Source of the DNA: Diaporthe sp. PMI_573
Lineage: Eukaryota > Ascomycota > Sordariomycetes > Diaporthales > Diaporthaceae
Length of the DNA: 64,000 nt
NCBI GenBank assembly: GCA_021399435.1
Contig: JAJTUP010000017.1
Location: 558,001 to 622,000 of the forward strand
Direction: 5' to 3'
The translations under genes were made by a program, and so were the position numbers. Of the stretch, positions 23,288-33,683 are shown piece after piece (position 1 is the first letter of the stretch; each line of letters opens with the position of its first letter). The notes under the pieces are model-generated. The model had not been told where the DNA came from. It made no database searches and saw nothing but the letters and a program-made list of their open reading frames with translations.

Positions 23288-24955
23288 TTGATGAACATGG
23301 GCACCGAGAAGACATACGACGTAATCATCGTCGGCGCCGGACCCGTCGGCCTCTTGCTGGCTTGCGAGCTTGGCCTACAAGCCACAAACGATGATGTATC
23401 CGTGTTGGTCCTCGAACGCGGTTCACTCGAGCCCACTGCGGCAAACCTGGCTTGGACCACCGCCCCTCTTGGAGTCCGCGGGGTCAACACTGCATCGGCC
23501 GAAACCTTCTACAGGCGTGGCCTACTGGATAGCATCATCGATCCGAAGGTCGTGGAAAAGCGGGTGATGTCAGTTGCCGAGTTACAACAGAGAACCCAGG
23601 GGAGATTCGTGTTCGGTGGCCATTTTGCTGGAATGCTCCTCGATGCAAACAAGATCGACACGAACAGTGATTGTTTCAAGTACAAGCTGCCTGGTCCATC
23701 CTACATGGGTGGGCCCACAACTCTGGCCCAGCTGACAAGAGTTCTGCGTGAGCGAGTCGAGGGAATAAAAGGGGTAGAATTGATGGGGGATGTGGATGTG
23801 GTTGGGCTGTCCGAGGATCATCACTGCGACGACTGTCGTGGTATGGTGGTACGCGCATCAAACGGCAAAGAATTCCGTGGAAAGTTTGTGGTGGGCTGCG
23901 ACGGAGGCCGCAGCACAATCCGGAAGGCCGCCGGATTCAACTTTGCGGGCACCGACGCGGAGTTAATGGGTTACTCAGCGCTCTGCGAGTTGGATGACCC
24001 ACACAGTAGGGTCAGAGACGGTTTCTGGCGTACCAAAGGAGGCATTTATGTCGCCGGCAGCCAAAAGGACAATAAAGCAGGACAAACCCACATCATCTGC
24101 ATGGATATGGATGCCACTGCGATCACCAGCTTCGACCGCTCCAAACCAGTCAGTAGGGAGCATCTCGAAACTGTCGCAAGACGCGTGATTGGACATGACG
24201 ACTTCAGCGTCACAAAGATACACCACGCCACTTCTTTCACCGACCGCAGCAAGCAAGCCACCACGTACCGCATGGGCCGTGTGCTGCTGGCCGGCGACAG
24301 CGCTCACATCCACTCCCCGCTGGGAGCTCAGGGGCTGAACGCGGGGATCGGTGATGCCATGAACTTGGGGTGGAAGCTGGGCCGAGTCATCAAGGGACAC
24401 GCGCCCGCGGATTTCCTCGACACGTACACCCGCGAGCGCCACCCCGTCGGCGCGGGCGTGCTCGAGTGGTCCCGCGCGCAGGTTGCCACGCTGCGCCAGG
24501 ATTCGTCCAGCCGGGCGCTGGCGAGCTTGGTTCAGGACCTGGTGAAGACCTCCGATGGCACAACGTACTTCATGGATCGCATGTGGGGAATATCTCAGCG
24601 GTATGACATGGGCGACAGCGGAGACAAACAGGATCAACATCCGATGGTTGGGTTCAGTGTCCCTGACTTTGAGTTTGTGGACGGCTCTGGTCGTCTGGGT
24701 GAGCTGATGCGCTCTGGACATGGCCTGATGGTTCACTTCGGGTACGAAGACGTGTATGGGGATGAACTTTCAAATCTTGCTAGGAGCGAGGAATGGTATC
24801 CCCAAGTAGACTACATTGGCGCACGTGCCAAGGATGAGTTGGGCTTGTGTGCTTTGCTGGTACGTCCTGACGGTGTGGTTGCTTGGGCGGCAGGAAAGAA
24901 CACACTTGAAATTGATGGAGCGAAGGCAGCTTTGTCACGTTGGTTTGGGCACTGA
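23288..24955 (+). CDS. FAD-dependent aromatic hydroxylase (phenol 2-monooxygenase-like)
   Basis: Single-exon gene of 555 aa; starts at 23288, 23291 or 23297 are all possible. It has the three classic flavin motifs of the class A aromatic hydroxylases in order: GAGPVG at residues 16-21 for the ADP part of FAD, GCDGGRS near residue 203, and LLAGDSAHIHSPLGAQGLN near residue 335 for the ribityl/pyrophosphate part. The C-terminal ~130 residues have the thioredoxin-like character of phenol hydroxylases (ALLVRPDGVVAWAAG). There is no signal peptide; it is probably cytosolic. Such enzymes hydroxylate phenols using NADPH and O2, and are frequent tailoring enzymes in polyketide clusters. It lies about 1.5 kb from the AflS-like gene, so a role in a former polyketide locus is possible but not shown. 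Confidence 0.88.
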   Translation: MMNMGTEKTYDVIIVGAGPVGLLLACELGLQATNDDVSVLVLERGSLEPTAANLAWTTAPLGVRGVNTASAETFYRRGLLDSIIDPKVVEKRVMSVAELQQRTQGRFVFGGHFAGMLLDANKIDTNSDCFKYKLPGPSYMGGPTTLAQLTRVLRERVEGIKGVELMGDVDVVGLSEDHHCDDCRGMVVRASNGKEFRGKFVVGCDGGRSTIRKAAGFNFAGTDAELMGYSALCELDDPHSRVRDGFWRTKGGIYVAGSQKDNKAGQTHIICMDMDATAITSFDRSKPVSREHLETVARRVIGHDDFSVTKIHHATSFTDRSKQATTYRMGRVLLAGDSAHIHSPLGAQGLNAGIGDAMNLGWKLGRVIKGHAPADFLDTYTRERHPVGAGVLEWSRAQVATLRQDSSSRALASLVQDLVKTSDGTTYFMDRMWGISQRYDMGDSGDKQDQHPMVGFSVPDFEFVDGSGRLGELMRSGHGLMVHFGYEDVYGDELSNLARSEEWYPQVDYIGARAKDELGLCALLVRPDGVVAWAAGKNTLEIDGAKAALSRWFGH

Positions 24956-25379
24956 CACATGAATTGAAAATCCAAGGCTCTCCTTACAGCCCGATATCAA
25001 GAACAAGAACCCCTATACCACTTTCTGATAGCACCCTCTTGCGCTGTTAGGTAGAGCCGAGCAAGGAGGGTGAAATCCCACGTAGCGCTCTTGAATTATC
25101 AATACTTCTCAGCAAGTGGATGTTTTACGGCTCAAAAGGACCTTTGTTCGTTTGCTTCACGTTATAATAGTGAAAAATACCCCCCCCCCAACACCTCTTC
25201 CCCAATTATATTTTTCTTTCCCTCTAAGTATTAATATGCACTTGGGTGATGCATGATTAGGATGACCACGTTGAGGGCCACCCCGAGCGAAACATCTCAT
25301 TTTCCCGTTTCTCTAGGTCATGCCATAGAATTGAATATAAATGCTATCTAGGCAAGATCCCTGTGCGCTCGGTGAGTTA
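24956..25379. other. Intergenic
   Basis: No gene seen. A run of nine C's occurs at about 25181, in the 3' flank of the hydroxylase. Confidence 0.5.
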
Positions 25380-26064
25380 TCAGTCGTCACAATGCTCCGG
25401 GGGAGCCATGCTGATGACAGTCGCACGTCGCGCTGGGAAAATATTAGAGCAGCTAGCATTGCCCCGAGTTCCAGAAAGGGAATTTTCCTCAAGCACATCG
25501 GCCCAAGGTGCGACCGTTACAATGCAGGCTTCGAGGCATCCCACGTCGCTGGTGCTTACGTGAGCGACGGACAGTTCTTCCGCTCGGGTTCCACCGCCTC
25601 TGCCAGTTGCATTGATCGAATACACGACAAAACTTGCCATTTTGAGGTTTACCACAGCAATCATAGGTAGATGCACCACGTGAAGACCTTCCTAGAATCC
25701 GTCAAAGAGAGGATACAGGTATTGGCAAGTTCTGTGATGGAACAAATTCAAAGGCCTTACTAGCATCTGGCGGTCTAGGTATGGACTTGGCCGGAATATC
25801 TTGGCGTCTTGTTGCCAGAACGATCTTGGCGGGAAAACAACCCTTGGCTATCCTCCCGTCTGCCATCAAAGTATACAATTCCTTGAAGAAGTCTTCGAAA
25901 ATATCGGGTAGCTGCGAGACGAATGGGAGTGAGTCAAAGTAAGCCTTGATACCAACCAAGTCCGACTCAAAGTTCCATACTCCATCATTCTCGTAAGTCA
26001 TGACATCTTCCGGCCCTGCATAGTCCGTTTGAATGTCACGGGAGGCTTCTTCTGGAGGCGACAT
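25380..26064 (-). CDS. Hypothetical protein
   Basis: The first exon reads from 26064 (MSPPEEASRDIQTDYAGPED) and has coding character, with ESDLVGIKAYFDSLPF and ADGRIAKGCFPAKIVLATR. Unspliced, the frame stops at 25702 (120 aa). A plausible intron (gtaagg donor near 25762, TTGAC branch site, aag acceptor near 25690) would join it to a second open frame ending at 25380, for about 205 aa. I do not recognise the family. No signal peptide or membrane helix was seen. It sits between the hydroxylase and the AflS-like gene and could belong to the same locus, or be a gene fragment. Confidence 0.4.
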
Positions 26065-26457
26065 CCCCTAGATACCGCTTTTTTCGGGTCCCGACACCGT
26101 GGCTTATTCCGAGGCGCCACCTTCGCTCCGATGGTAGCTAAATATGCGGGCGAACAGCGACTCTCCTGCCCTTAGGCAGCCAGTGAGACAATTGTCCCGG
26201 GACTTGCTACCCTGGGCCAATATCTTGCTGTTTGAATCCATTGTATACAGGACTGGATGGAGAAAATGGTATAGACTAAAAGTTCCAATTGGGTTGATGA
26301 TAGAATCGTGAGTTTTTCTTGTGAACGAGCACATTATGGCTCTACTTCGACCTTGTGTCTGTGTATATGCTAGATCAGAAATAATGCAATGTGTAAAGCT
26401 CAGTATTCGCCGACCAATTTCGGAGAAATGTAATCGGACCGAATTCAAAAGCATAAC

Positions 26458-27990
26458 TCATGACCCTTGGTGCTTGACAACCAAAGCCACAACCAGGTTG
26501 TTGTGTCCCCGGAGCTGACTGGTAACGACAAGCCTTCCGCCGTTGTCCCCGACTCCCTCTATGATGCCAATAAATTCGGTCATCTCCATCTCGCCATCGC
26601 CGCCTAGCTGGCGCATATAAAGATCACGAGCACGCGCCACTGCTTCGACCTCAGGACCGCATAAGCTGCCTGATTCAGGTAGAAGACGTGTCGTCAAGAC
26701 AAGCATAACTCCGCCATTGGTTCGGAGTAAGTCGAGATAGCTTTGCAGCTCAGACCTGATCAGCATGGCCGCAGAGCCTCCCGGCGATGGTCTCGGGCCC
26801 GCCGTAGGGAGGTGCAGGATGTATACCGCGGCATCTTTGACATGCTGGGGCATGCCCGCGGAGCGATAGGTGACACTGAGGTTGGCGCCGGAGCTGGCGG
26901 AGTTGTCCTGGATGCTCTGCGGGGTGTCCGATTCCACGAGCGCTTCGCTGCTGTCCCGTGAACGGCTGTCATTGGTCCCGCTGTACCGTGGGCTCTCGTG
27001 GAACAGCGGAGCGGGTTGGGCGTCATCGATCTGCACGGTAAGCCGGAGGCTAGGAAACCGTTCTGCAAGGGATCGTGCGATTGACGTGGACTTTGCGTTG
27101 ACCTACCACATATGGTCAGTCGATTGTCACTGACAAATAAATGCCTAGGAGAACAACTCACCTCTACTATACAGGCATTACCAAGATTAGACCAGTTCAG
27201 TCTCGAGATCACATCCAGCACTTCCTCCTCTTGATGCAAGCCCGCTGCATGGCGTAAATAAGCGGCCCACTGGTGACGCAGTTTGGAGCGCTCCTGAAGG
27301 CCCGATTGGAACGGGCGCATCGCGCCCATTGCCGCCTCGGCAGGACCTTGTGCGGCCCCAAAACGTTGAGTGCTTATTGGCATCTGCAGTGCCGCCGGTG
27401 CGGCCGACTCGGCCACAAAAACGCTGGCATCAAGCAGGGACTGGCTTGTGATAAATTGGGCGGAGAGCGGTGTGTGCGCTACACAACCCGGCTGCTGCTC
27501 TTGCAGGAACCCGCGCGTCGCCAAAAGGCGGATTGCTCTGCTCAGTTGGCTCACCGGGACCCGTGCCAAGTCGGCCAGATCCTCTGTCGGTATGCTCAGC
27601 TCGAGGGGGATGCATGCAAGAATCTGGGCCTCTGCAAGCCACTGGAGGCACGCGAGAATCTCGACCTATGAGGTTCGATACCACGTTGTGTCAGCCACAC
27701 AGGGCAACATTTGACGAAAATGACAGATGGAAAAATGACAAAGGGCAAAGAGTGGGGGAAGTAACCTGGGTTGCCAAGTCCTGGAGCAAGTCGTCTGGCC
27801 CACTGACGAGTGCTTTTATGGAAGCGATACTTGCCAATATGCTTGCTTTGGCGTTGCTTAGCTCTCGGTCGGTGTCTGCAGTCGGTTGCGGTGCCTCGGG
27901 TGGCTCGCCACCGTGACGGTGTTTCATGAGGTTCGTCACAGCAGCGGAGAGTTGCTCAGTATGAGATTCTAGCCGGGCCAGGCGATCCAT
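26458..27990 (-). CDS. AflS/AflJ-like (O-methyltransferase-fold) pathway co-activator
   Basis: Three exons: 27990-27766, 27665-27162, 27102-26458 (457 aa). It opens with MDRLARLESHTEQLSAAVTN and an LLQDLATQVEILACLQWLAE segment, a winged-helix dimerisation-like stretch (VPVSQLSRAIRLLATRGFLQ), then QFITSQSLLDASVFVAE and LNWSNLGNACIVEVNAKSTS, where a SAM-binding glycine motif would be expected but is absent. This is the layout of AflJ/AflS proteins (the MdpA group in emodin-type clusters), which bind AflR and boost its activity rather than methylate. It is divergent from the AflR-like gene 1.4 kb to the right, the same arrangement as in aflatoxin/sterigmatocystin-type loci. A catalytic O-methyltransferase is the alternative, but the motif loss argues against it. 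Confidence 0.72.
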
Positions 27991-29367
27991 CCTTGATCAC
28001 GAATAGTTTCCGTTGCGTTGGTTCTAGTATTAGGGCGACTTCAAAGAATAGAGTGTCCCAGTAATCAAGTAGTTATGGGGAGATGAGTTCTTGAATGGGG
28101 CCACTATTTTTATCTCCCAGTCAATAACTTCAGGATTGCTCGAAAGACAACTCATTCAAATATGACTCGGCTCGAGATGCAATAATCTCAACTCCGTCCA
28201 CAAGAGTCCCTTGTGCCAACTCCGGTGTGGCCTGTACGAGTGGACATATTTGCAGCCAATCATGCTCAAACGAGAATTAATCAGTAATAGCCAGGCCCAT
28301 CTGACAACGGAATCCCCACTTTTGGAGCATCTCTGCGTGTGCAATATTTCCCAGTCACAAGCCAAGCTGCATATCGACGGTTCGGGACCCACACTAACAA
28401 GCGGTAAATGTTGTGAGACACACATGCGATGCGGTTTCCGCCCCGCTCGGAGATGGGAGGGTGGCGGGCTGAAAGCTATCTAGCTACTGGTGTCCCACTG
28501 GCTTAGAACATGTGTCACTCACTGTAATGGTATCGTGGACTTGGCCATGGACTTGATCGCTGCTTACGCTCGAGGATTACTACCCAGACAGGTATCCCAT
28601 GGGATAGTTTGAGCGGTGTATCTCATTTGTGCCTGCTCCAACCTCGGTCCGTAGAATTTGGAAGGGATGATCATCTAGATCTGTGCGGATGCCCAAAGTG
28701 CGCTGCAAGCAGTAATTCTCACTGCAGATTTACTATCAATATTGATCTCGAAAATGGTAGTTCTCGCTTCGTAGATGAGGCAGACATTCTGCTCAAGATC
28801 ATGCGCATGTTTAAAAATGGGAAATTTAGGTCGCACTGGAGCTTTTGTAGCACGGATCAGGCCGGGACACTTCCCCAGGTAGTTAGTATGTCTCACCGCC
28901 GCCGTCTGATTTTTCATTCGTGTTTGCTTCAGAACCTTTTGCGTATATTAATTGTAAACCAATTTGATCTGCATGAAAGTCAATGTCCGATTCCGGGTCC
29001 GGGTCCAGGTGGCTTCCTAAGCCTGCATTTGACCATATGTATTAAGGAGTCAAAGCAGTAAAGCGGCCGTGTCAGTGGCGTACGTTGTCAGCGCAGTGCA
29101 GGGCTGAGAGAAGATAAGGGCAGTGGTCGACTACTCTGAGAGCTTCATGCATGTCGATCGCTGCCGAAATGATACAGAATAGTTCAAGGATATGACAACT
29201 TGGCTGCGTGTGAGTGTCACAAGCGCAATGCCACAAGTACCAAGATATAAACATAACAAGTAACGCCCGCAGTCATGTCAAGACCCAGGTCATATATGAC
29301 GGTTTGAAGTCTCGGAAGTCAAATATAATCTAGACTTGTTTTTATCACTGCAGCCCAACTTACACCC
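27991..29367. promoter_or_regulatory. Intergenic between divergent AflS-like and AflR-like genes
   Basis: 1.38 kb separate the two start codons. I looked for the AflR palindrome TCG-N5-CGA and found no exact copy; near-matches such as tcgctgccga (29158-29167) have a four-base spacer. A 150-codon frame at 28609-29061 has no recognisable domain and is not called. Confidence 0.4.
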
Positions 29368-30813
29368 ATGGCTGGTGTGGATGCTGGCGTCCGGACGCCG
29401 GGCGCCTCTAGGCAGACAACCACTAAGCTCCGCGATAGTTGTCAAGCCTGCGCAATGTCCAAGGTCAAGTGCCCGAAGGAGAAACCGACCTGCTCCAGAT
29501 GCGAAAGTCGAAGCACCTCGTGTCAATATATCTTTATGCGTCGTCCGGGCCGCAGACGAGAATCTCCCCGCCAGTCCAACGCCGGCACCAACACAAAATC
29601 CAGGTCTAATGTCGTCACTAAGAATAGCCTTCCCATGGAAAGCGACACGATCCAAGCCCCACAGCCATCCATCGGGGCTTGCTTTTCGTCCCGCGGCACA
29701 ACGCCATGCGACGGCAACAGCGACTATCTCGAAACGTCCCCACAGAGCTTGAGCATTCCTACCCCACCGCGACCAGACCATTTGTTTGCCACAGAGAACT
29801 CAGGCTTACTCTCCGGACTTGAAGAGGTCGACATGTTCTCTTCATTGGCGGACTTTGGCTGCGATGGCAACGACATGGACTTCATCATGTCCGCCATGGC
29901 CTCTCCCTTTGGAATGCCAGCCGTGGACAATGGTGGCATCCCGCAAGCATACAATGACATCGAATCACTACTCATACCCCCACAGGAGATCAAAATGAAT
30001 CTCCAATCATCAGACATATCATCCTCAATATACCCGATTAGCGCCGCATTCAACGTTACAGCGCTCGCACCGGAGATACATGTGCTGGAAAATGCGAGAG
30101 CCGAAGTGACACCAGCTGCCGACACGACGTTTTGTGGCTGCCTGACCCAGTCCCTCGACCTTCTGAAAACGCTGTCGGCTGAAATTGGCTCTCAGCCCAG
30201 CCTATCAGGCTCCGAATCCCAGGAAGCTTTGGTCACACTCACATACGGGTCCTTCCATTCAGTTCTCACAGTAAACAAACAAAGTATCGAGGCGGTAAGC
30301 GAGATGCTGTCATGCACATCCTGTGCAGGGGACAACTTCCTGCTCGCCGTCCTCTCAATGGCCGTCCTGAAGATACTGGAGCGGTACGCCTCCGCGGCAC
30401 GGGCGCAGTCCAGCGGGGCGCAGATGAGCGACCCGGAAGCAGGGAAGACATCCAAGCTGGCCAACAGCATCTTCGCCAGCAGCAAGGACCAGATGATGTT
30501 GCTGAGCCGCACCTACAACACTCCCCGCAACCGCGGCCGCAAGGCCGCCCAGCTCGTCCTCAGCGAGCTCCACCGCGTGCAGAGGCTGGTCAACCAGCTC
30601 TCGCCCAGGCTCAAAAGATCCAAATGCGAGGCGGAGGCGCAGAGGGCGGAGCCAGAGCTGGATCTCTGGGGCTATCAGGGCATGACACCGTGTTGTGACC
30701 GAGGGCCAGCTGGGCCCTTTTCGGCTACCACTTTGGGCCAGATGGAGAGCGACGTGCGCAAAAGCCTCAGCGCGTTGTCTGCGGAGATTATAAACGGTCT
30801 GAGACAGAGCTGA
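29368..30813 (+). CDS. Zn2Cys6 transcription factor, AflR-like
   Basis: Single exon, 481 aa. The binuclear zinc cluster is near the N-terminus, with C25-x2-C28-x6-C35-x6-C42-x2-C45-x6-C52 (within SCQACAMSKVKCPKEKPTC). It is preceded by KLRD and followed by a basic linker (MRRPGRRRESP), as in AflR-type regulators. The middle is Ser/Pro-rich and acidic. The C-terminal part (CGCLTQSLDLLKTLSAE, SCTSCAGDNFLLAVLSMAVL, and LVLSELHRVQRLVNQLSPRL) corresponds to the AflR C-terminal domain. It is expected to act in the nucleus as the pathway-specific activator, with the divergent AflS-like protein as partner. The reading frame is intact even though the nearby synthase is broken. Confidence 0.8.
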   Translation: MAGVDAGVRTPGASRQTTTKLRDSCQACAMSKVKCPKEKPTCSRCESRSTSCQYIFMRRPGRRRESPRQSNAGTNTKSRSNVVTKNSLPMESDTIQAPQPSIGACFSSRGTTPCDGNSDYLETSPQSLSIPTPPRPDHLFATENSGLLSGLEEVDMFSSLADFGCDGNDMDFIMSAMASPFGMPAVDNGGIPQAYNDIESLLIPPQEIKMNLQSSDISSSIYPISAAFNVTALAPEIHVLENARAEVTPAADTTFCGCLTQSLDLLKTLSAEIGSQPSLSGSESQEALVTLTYGSFHSVLTVNKQSIEAVSEMLSCTSCAGDNFLLAVLSMAVLKILERYASAARAQSSGAQMSDPEAGKTSKLANSIFASSKDQMMLLSRTYNTPRNRGRKAAQLVLSELHRVQRLVNQLSPRLKRSKCEAEAQRAEPELDLWGYQGMTPCCDRGPAGPFSATTLGQMESDVRKSLSALSAEIINGLRQS

Positions 30814-31639
30814 TCCATTACATTTGGCTGAGCTAAACTCCGAGCACGGAAAATGAACCGGAGGTCTCGGTGGGTTCTTTTCTGGAGGGTGGTCCGCGAG
30901 GTTTCTTGGAGTTGGCTGGGAATTTGTTTAGTATCCAAGACAATAACACGAATTGTCCGCAATCTTAGTAATAGGGACCATGTTCAGCAAGGAGAACTCT
31001 GTTGATGACCCAATGTTCATAGAAGAAATACTAGACCTGGCACACGCTGAGCGTGCTGCAGCTGATGACAGTCTCTCGGTGCTCGGCAGCGCCTCAACGA
31101 CCTTCATATGCACATTCACCGAATAACGTAGAACACCTCGATATGAGCAAGATTACCCTTGGTTGAAAAGCGTTTCCGGAAATTATCCAGTCTGTTTTGT
31201 ACGAATCCTTTGCCTCTCTCATCGTCTAACATGAGGTTCGGGCCAAATCTCGGGGCGGACACTCTTTGTCAGACCCAACATGGCTCATATCCGCCGAAAT
31301 GCCTGGCACCTGTCGGACCTTAGAGTCGGCCTCCGATCTCTTGCGGTGGGCCCATTCCTCCACATACTCATCTCTAGAAAATTGGAGGATATGGCTTCAA
31401 TGTACACGATGCTTGAATTCTTTCAGTCGGGTCCGAGTGGATGAGTACAAGTTCAACTGTCGACTCATTTGCGCTTATATTGGTCATCGCCTTCACTGCA
31501 CCCCGGATTGTTACGGGTTGCTGTGTCAATATATCGTTAACCTCACGCGGGTACAGGACTGCGATAGAACTGGATAGTACAACGGCCACTTGTCATCTGC
31601 GCCAGCGAAAGCAGCCACCCGCATCGCCCGCCCGGGATG
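30814..31639. other. Flank of AflR-like gene and PKS relic
   Basis: No intact gene. A minus-strand frame at 31374-31589 (ESTVELVLIHSDPTERIQA, followed by SCTL) could be an inverted scrap of a PKS product-template domain, but the resemblance is weak. Confidence 0.3.
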
Positions 31640-32530
31640 ACATAGCTGGCCCTGACCCGAGTCAAAGTTGCCTTTGCATGGTAGCGAGAGGCCCTCGGGG
31701 TGCACTGGTACATCTTCGTGGGCCACAGCCTGTGCGAGTACGCGGCCCTGAACGTAGTGGTGGGCGGGGGGGGGGGTTCTCGGCTGCCGACGCTATGTAC
31801 TTCGTGGGCCGGGGCCCCCAGATGCTTGCAGGTCGGGTGGCCTGGACAATATCCAAGCTGACATTACTTATTGGGTCCTCTGATGCTAACGAGGCTGCGG
31901 AAGTTACGCTCGAGGACGAGGGTTTGAATACTTCCTCCCCGATGTGTCATTTTCTTTTCACTCTGCGCAGACGGAGCACATTCTGGACGAGCTAGACGGG
32001 ACTGCCGCCAAACTTGCCCACCGCCGCCGAGGCGTCGAGTCGAGTATCGAATCCCTTAACTGCTACTCGCTCCATTCTCCAAACATCCCTCATCCATTCT
32101 GTGGTCGAGGAGACGTTCTCGCGCGGCAAGGCGCGTCGTTGTGCAGTTGGTCATGATTGCAAGCAGATTTCTTGGCCGCAGCATGTCATGGGGCCACCAG
32201 GTGAACGGAACGGGCGTGGTGATATCAGTAAGCCAATCCCAGTCGAGAGAAGTCTCGGGAACAGGATGTGTGTTTGACTGGCTGAGTGCCGTACTCCGGT
32301 CCACCCATGTCGATATCACCCACACATTGGCAAGTACCTCGTGTCCCTGCGAAGGCCAAGATCATCGCCAAACCTCACCGTGCGCAAGGGGCTGGTGGCG
32401 CAGAGGAGCACCGCAGTGCCTCAGCTGATACATGTGTCCATAACGACGCCGGGGCGGGCGTGGACAGCCTAATGAGCCTCGTGATTGGGGAGAATCTCGG
32501 ATCCTGCGGGCGGGCTTCTGTAGTATCGTA
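31640..32530 (+). pseudogene. Fragmented polyketide synthase relic (acyltransferase and ACP pieces)
   Basis: No frame is open throughout, but PKS landmarks occur in the right order on one strand in shifting frames. They are an AT nucleophile motif GHSLCEYAALNV at about 31721, then FSAADAMYFVGRGPQML at about 31783 after a G-run that shifts frame, then FHSAQTEHILDELDG at about 31953 (the substrate-site block of malonyl transferases), and an ACP phosphopantetheine motif GVDSLMSLVIGENL at about 32456. Ketosynthase motifs were not found, and too little room remains between AT and ACP for a full product-template domain. The order AT then ACP fits a non-reducing fungal PKS. It starts about 0.8 kb past the AflR-like gene. 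The gene is clearly non-functional as it stands. Confidence 0.62.
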
Positions 32531-33041
32531 GTTAGTTCGCTGGCGGAGGGGTCCCTGCTTGGACAGGCGGACATTTCTTTGCGTAGTTGGCTTTTGTTTT
32601 TCGCTTGACCATGTATGGTCTCTCATAGATCGGGAGAAGAGCGTTGTGGCACATGTGGCAGCTTAGAAGGTCTGATTGCTTAATAGACCCATGATCCAAT
32701 CTGGTAGAGGGTGAAAGGTGGGTCGTCCATTCCGGAACATCATGCAATTGTCAACGTAGACAGGGAGTTGAGGCTTCAACTTGGGTCAAGGACAGGATTC
32801 TGGCCACGCATAAGCATTTCCACGCAGAAAATAATCATCAGATCGTGGAATCAAAGGGGGTATTTGTTTGTACTTCGGATTATCTACCTAGAGCTGCAAA
32901 ACAAGTTCTTTCACGTAGTCATCCTTGCCAATGCATCAATCACCTCGCACCTTGCTCAATTTCGGGGGGTATCAAAATCATGCTTCATCCTCAACATCCA
33001 GCCCGGGCTCCCAAAATGTCCGCAGTTGAATGGAATTCCAT
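32531..33041. other. Intergenic between the PKS relic and the CsbD-like gene
   Basis: I see no gene and no further PKS motif here. Only short overlapping frames are present. The right part is the 3' flank of the CsbD-like gene. Confidence 0.5.
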
Positions 33042-33069
33042 CCCTTCCTTCCTTCCTTCCTTCCTTCCT
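33042..33069. repeat. (TTCC)n microsatellite
   Basis: About seven perfect ttcc units lie immediately after the stop codon of the CsbD-like gene, within its 3' untranslated region. Confidence 0.9.
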
Positions 33070-33070
33070 C

Positions 33071-33683
33071 TTACTTGGACTCAGCCTCGGCCTTCTTTTG
33101 GATGTCGTGCTCGGCACCGCGCTGCTGGGTCTTGCCGGTGTCTTGCTGCTTCTGGTACTCGGCCTGGGCGGCCGTGTTGCCCGTGATCCCCGCGACGGCG
33201 CCGCCCACGGTGCCCGACACGCGGTCTGCGATTCCCAAGCCGAGGTCCGAGAGCTGGCCCTTGGCCTCCTGCTGCTGGCCCTCGAGGTTCTGCTGGCGGC
33301 CCTGGGACTTTAGAGACTGTTGGTTTTGGGCGATAGTTAGTATGCTGAATGCTAGTTGTGTTGGTGTGGGTGAGTGAAGGGCTTACCTCAGATCCAACCA
33401 GGTTGCCAACGGTCTCCTTTGCAGATCCGACCGTCTGGTTGTAGCTGCCGGCGCTGCGGTCGGGACTGTCCTTGGCGGCGCCGGAGGCGGAGACGGTGGC
33501 ACCCGGCAGCTTGATGGCGGCCTGGGAGGCGTCGTGCTCGGCCGAGGCCTTGTCCTTCTTCGCGTCGCCCTGGGCCTGGTCGGCGGTGCTGCCCGTCACG
33601 GATCCTATCACGGACTGGACTGTGCCTGTGACACTGTCGACGGCGGCCTGGAGGGTGGAGGTGTTGTCCTTGTCGGCAGACAT
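33071..33683 (-). CDS. CsbD-like stress-response protein
   Basis: Two exons: 33683-33387 and 33316-33071, intron 70 bp (gtaagc to acag), 180 aa. The protein is very hydrophilic, rich in Ala, Gly, Gln and Ser, with repeated helical segments. These include STLQAAVDSVTGTVQSVIGS, SYNQTVGSAKETVGNLVGSE and, after the intron, GRQQNLEGQQQEAKGQLSDL and GTVGGAVAGITGNTAAQAEY. This is the make-up of fungal CsbD-domain proteins, including the one described as a mismatched base pair and cruciform DNA recognition protein. These are usually small, abundant, stress- or spore-associated proteins. An in-frame ATG far upstream (33914) would add an unlikely Lys/Gln-rich leader, so the internal start is preferred. 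Confidence 0.82.

Noticed and set aside
28371..29170. AflR-type binding sites between the regulator genes
   Set aside because: Only near-matches with wrong spacer length were found.
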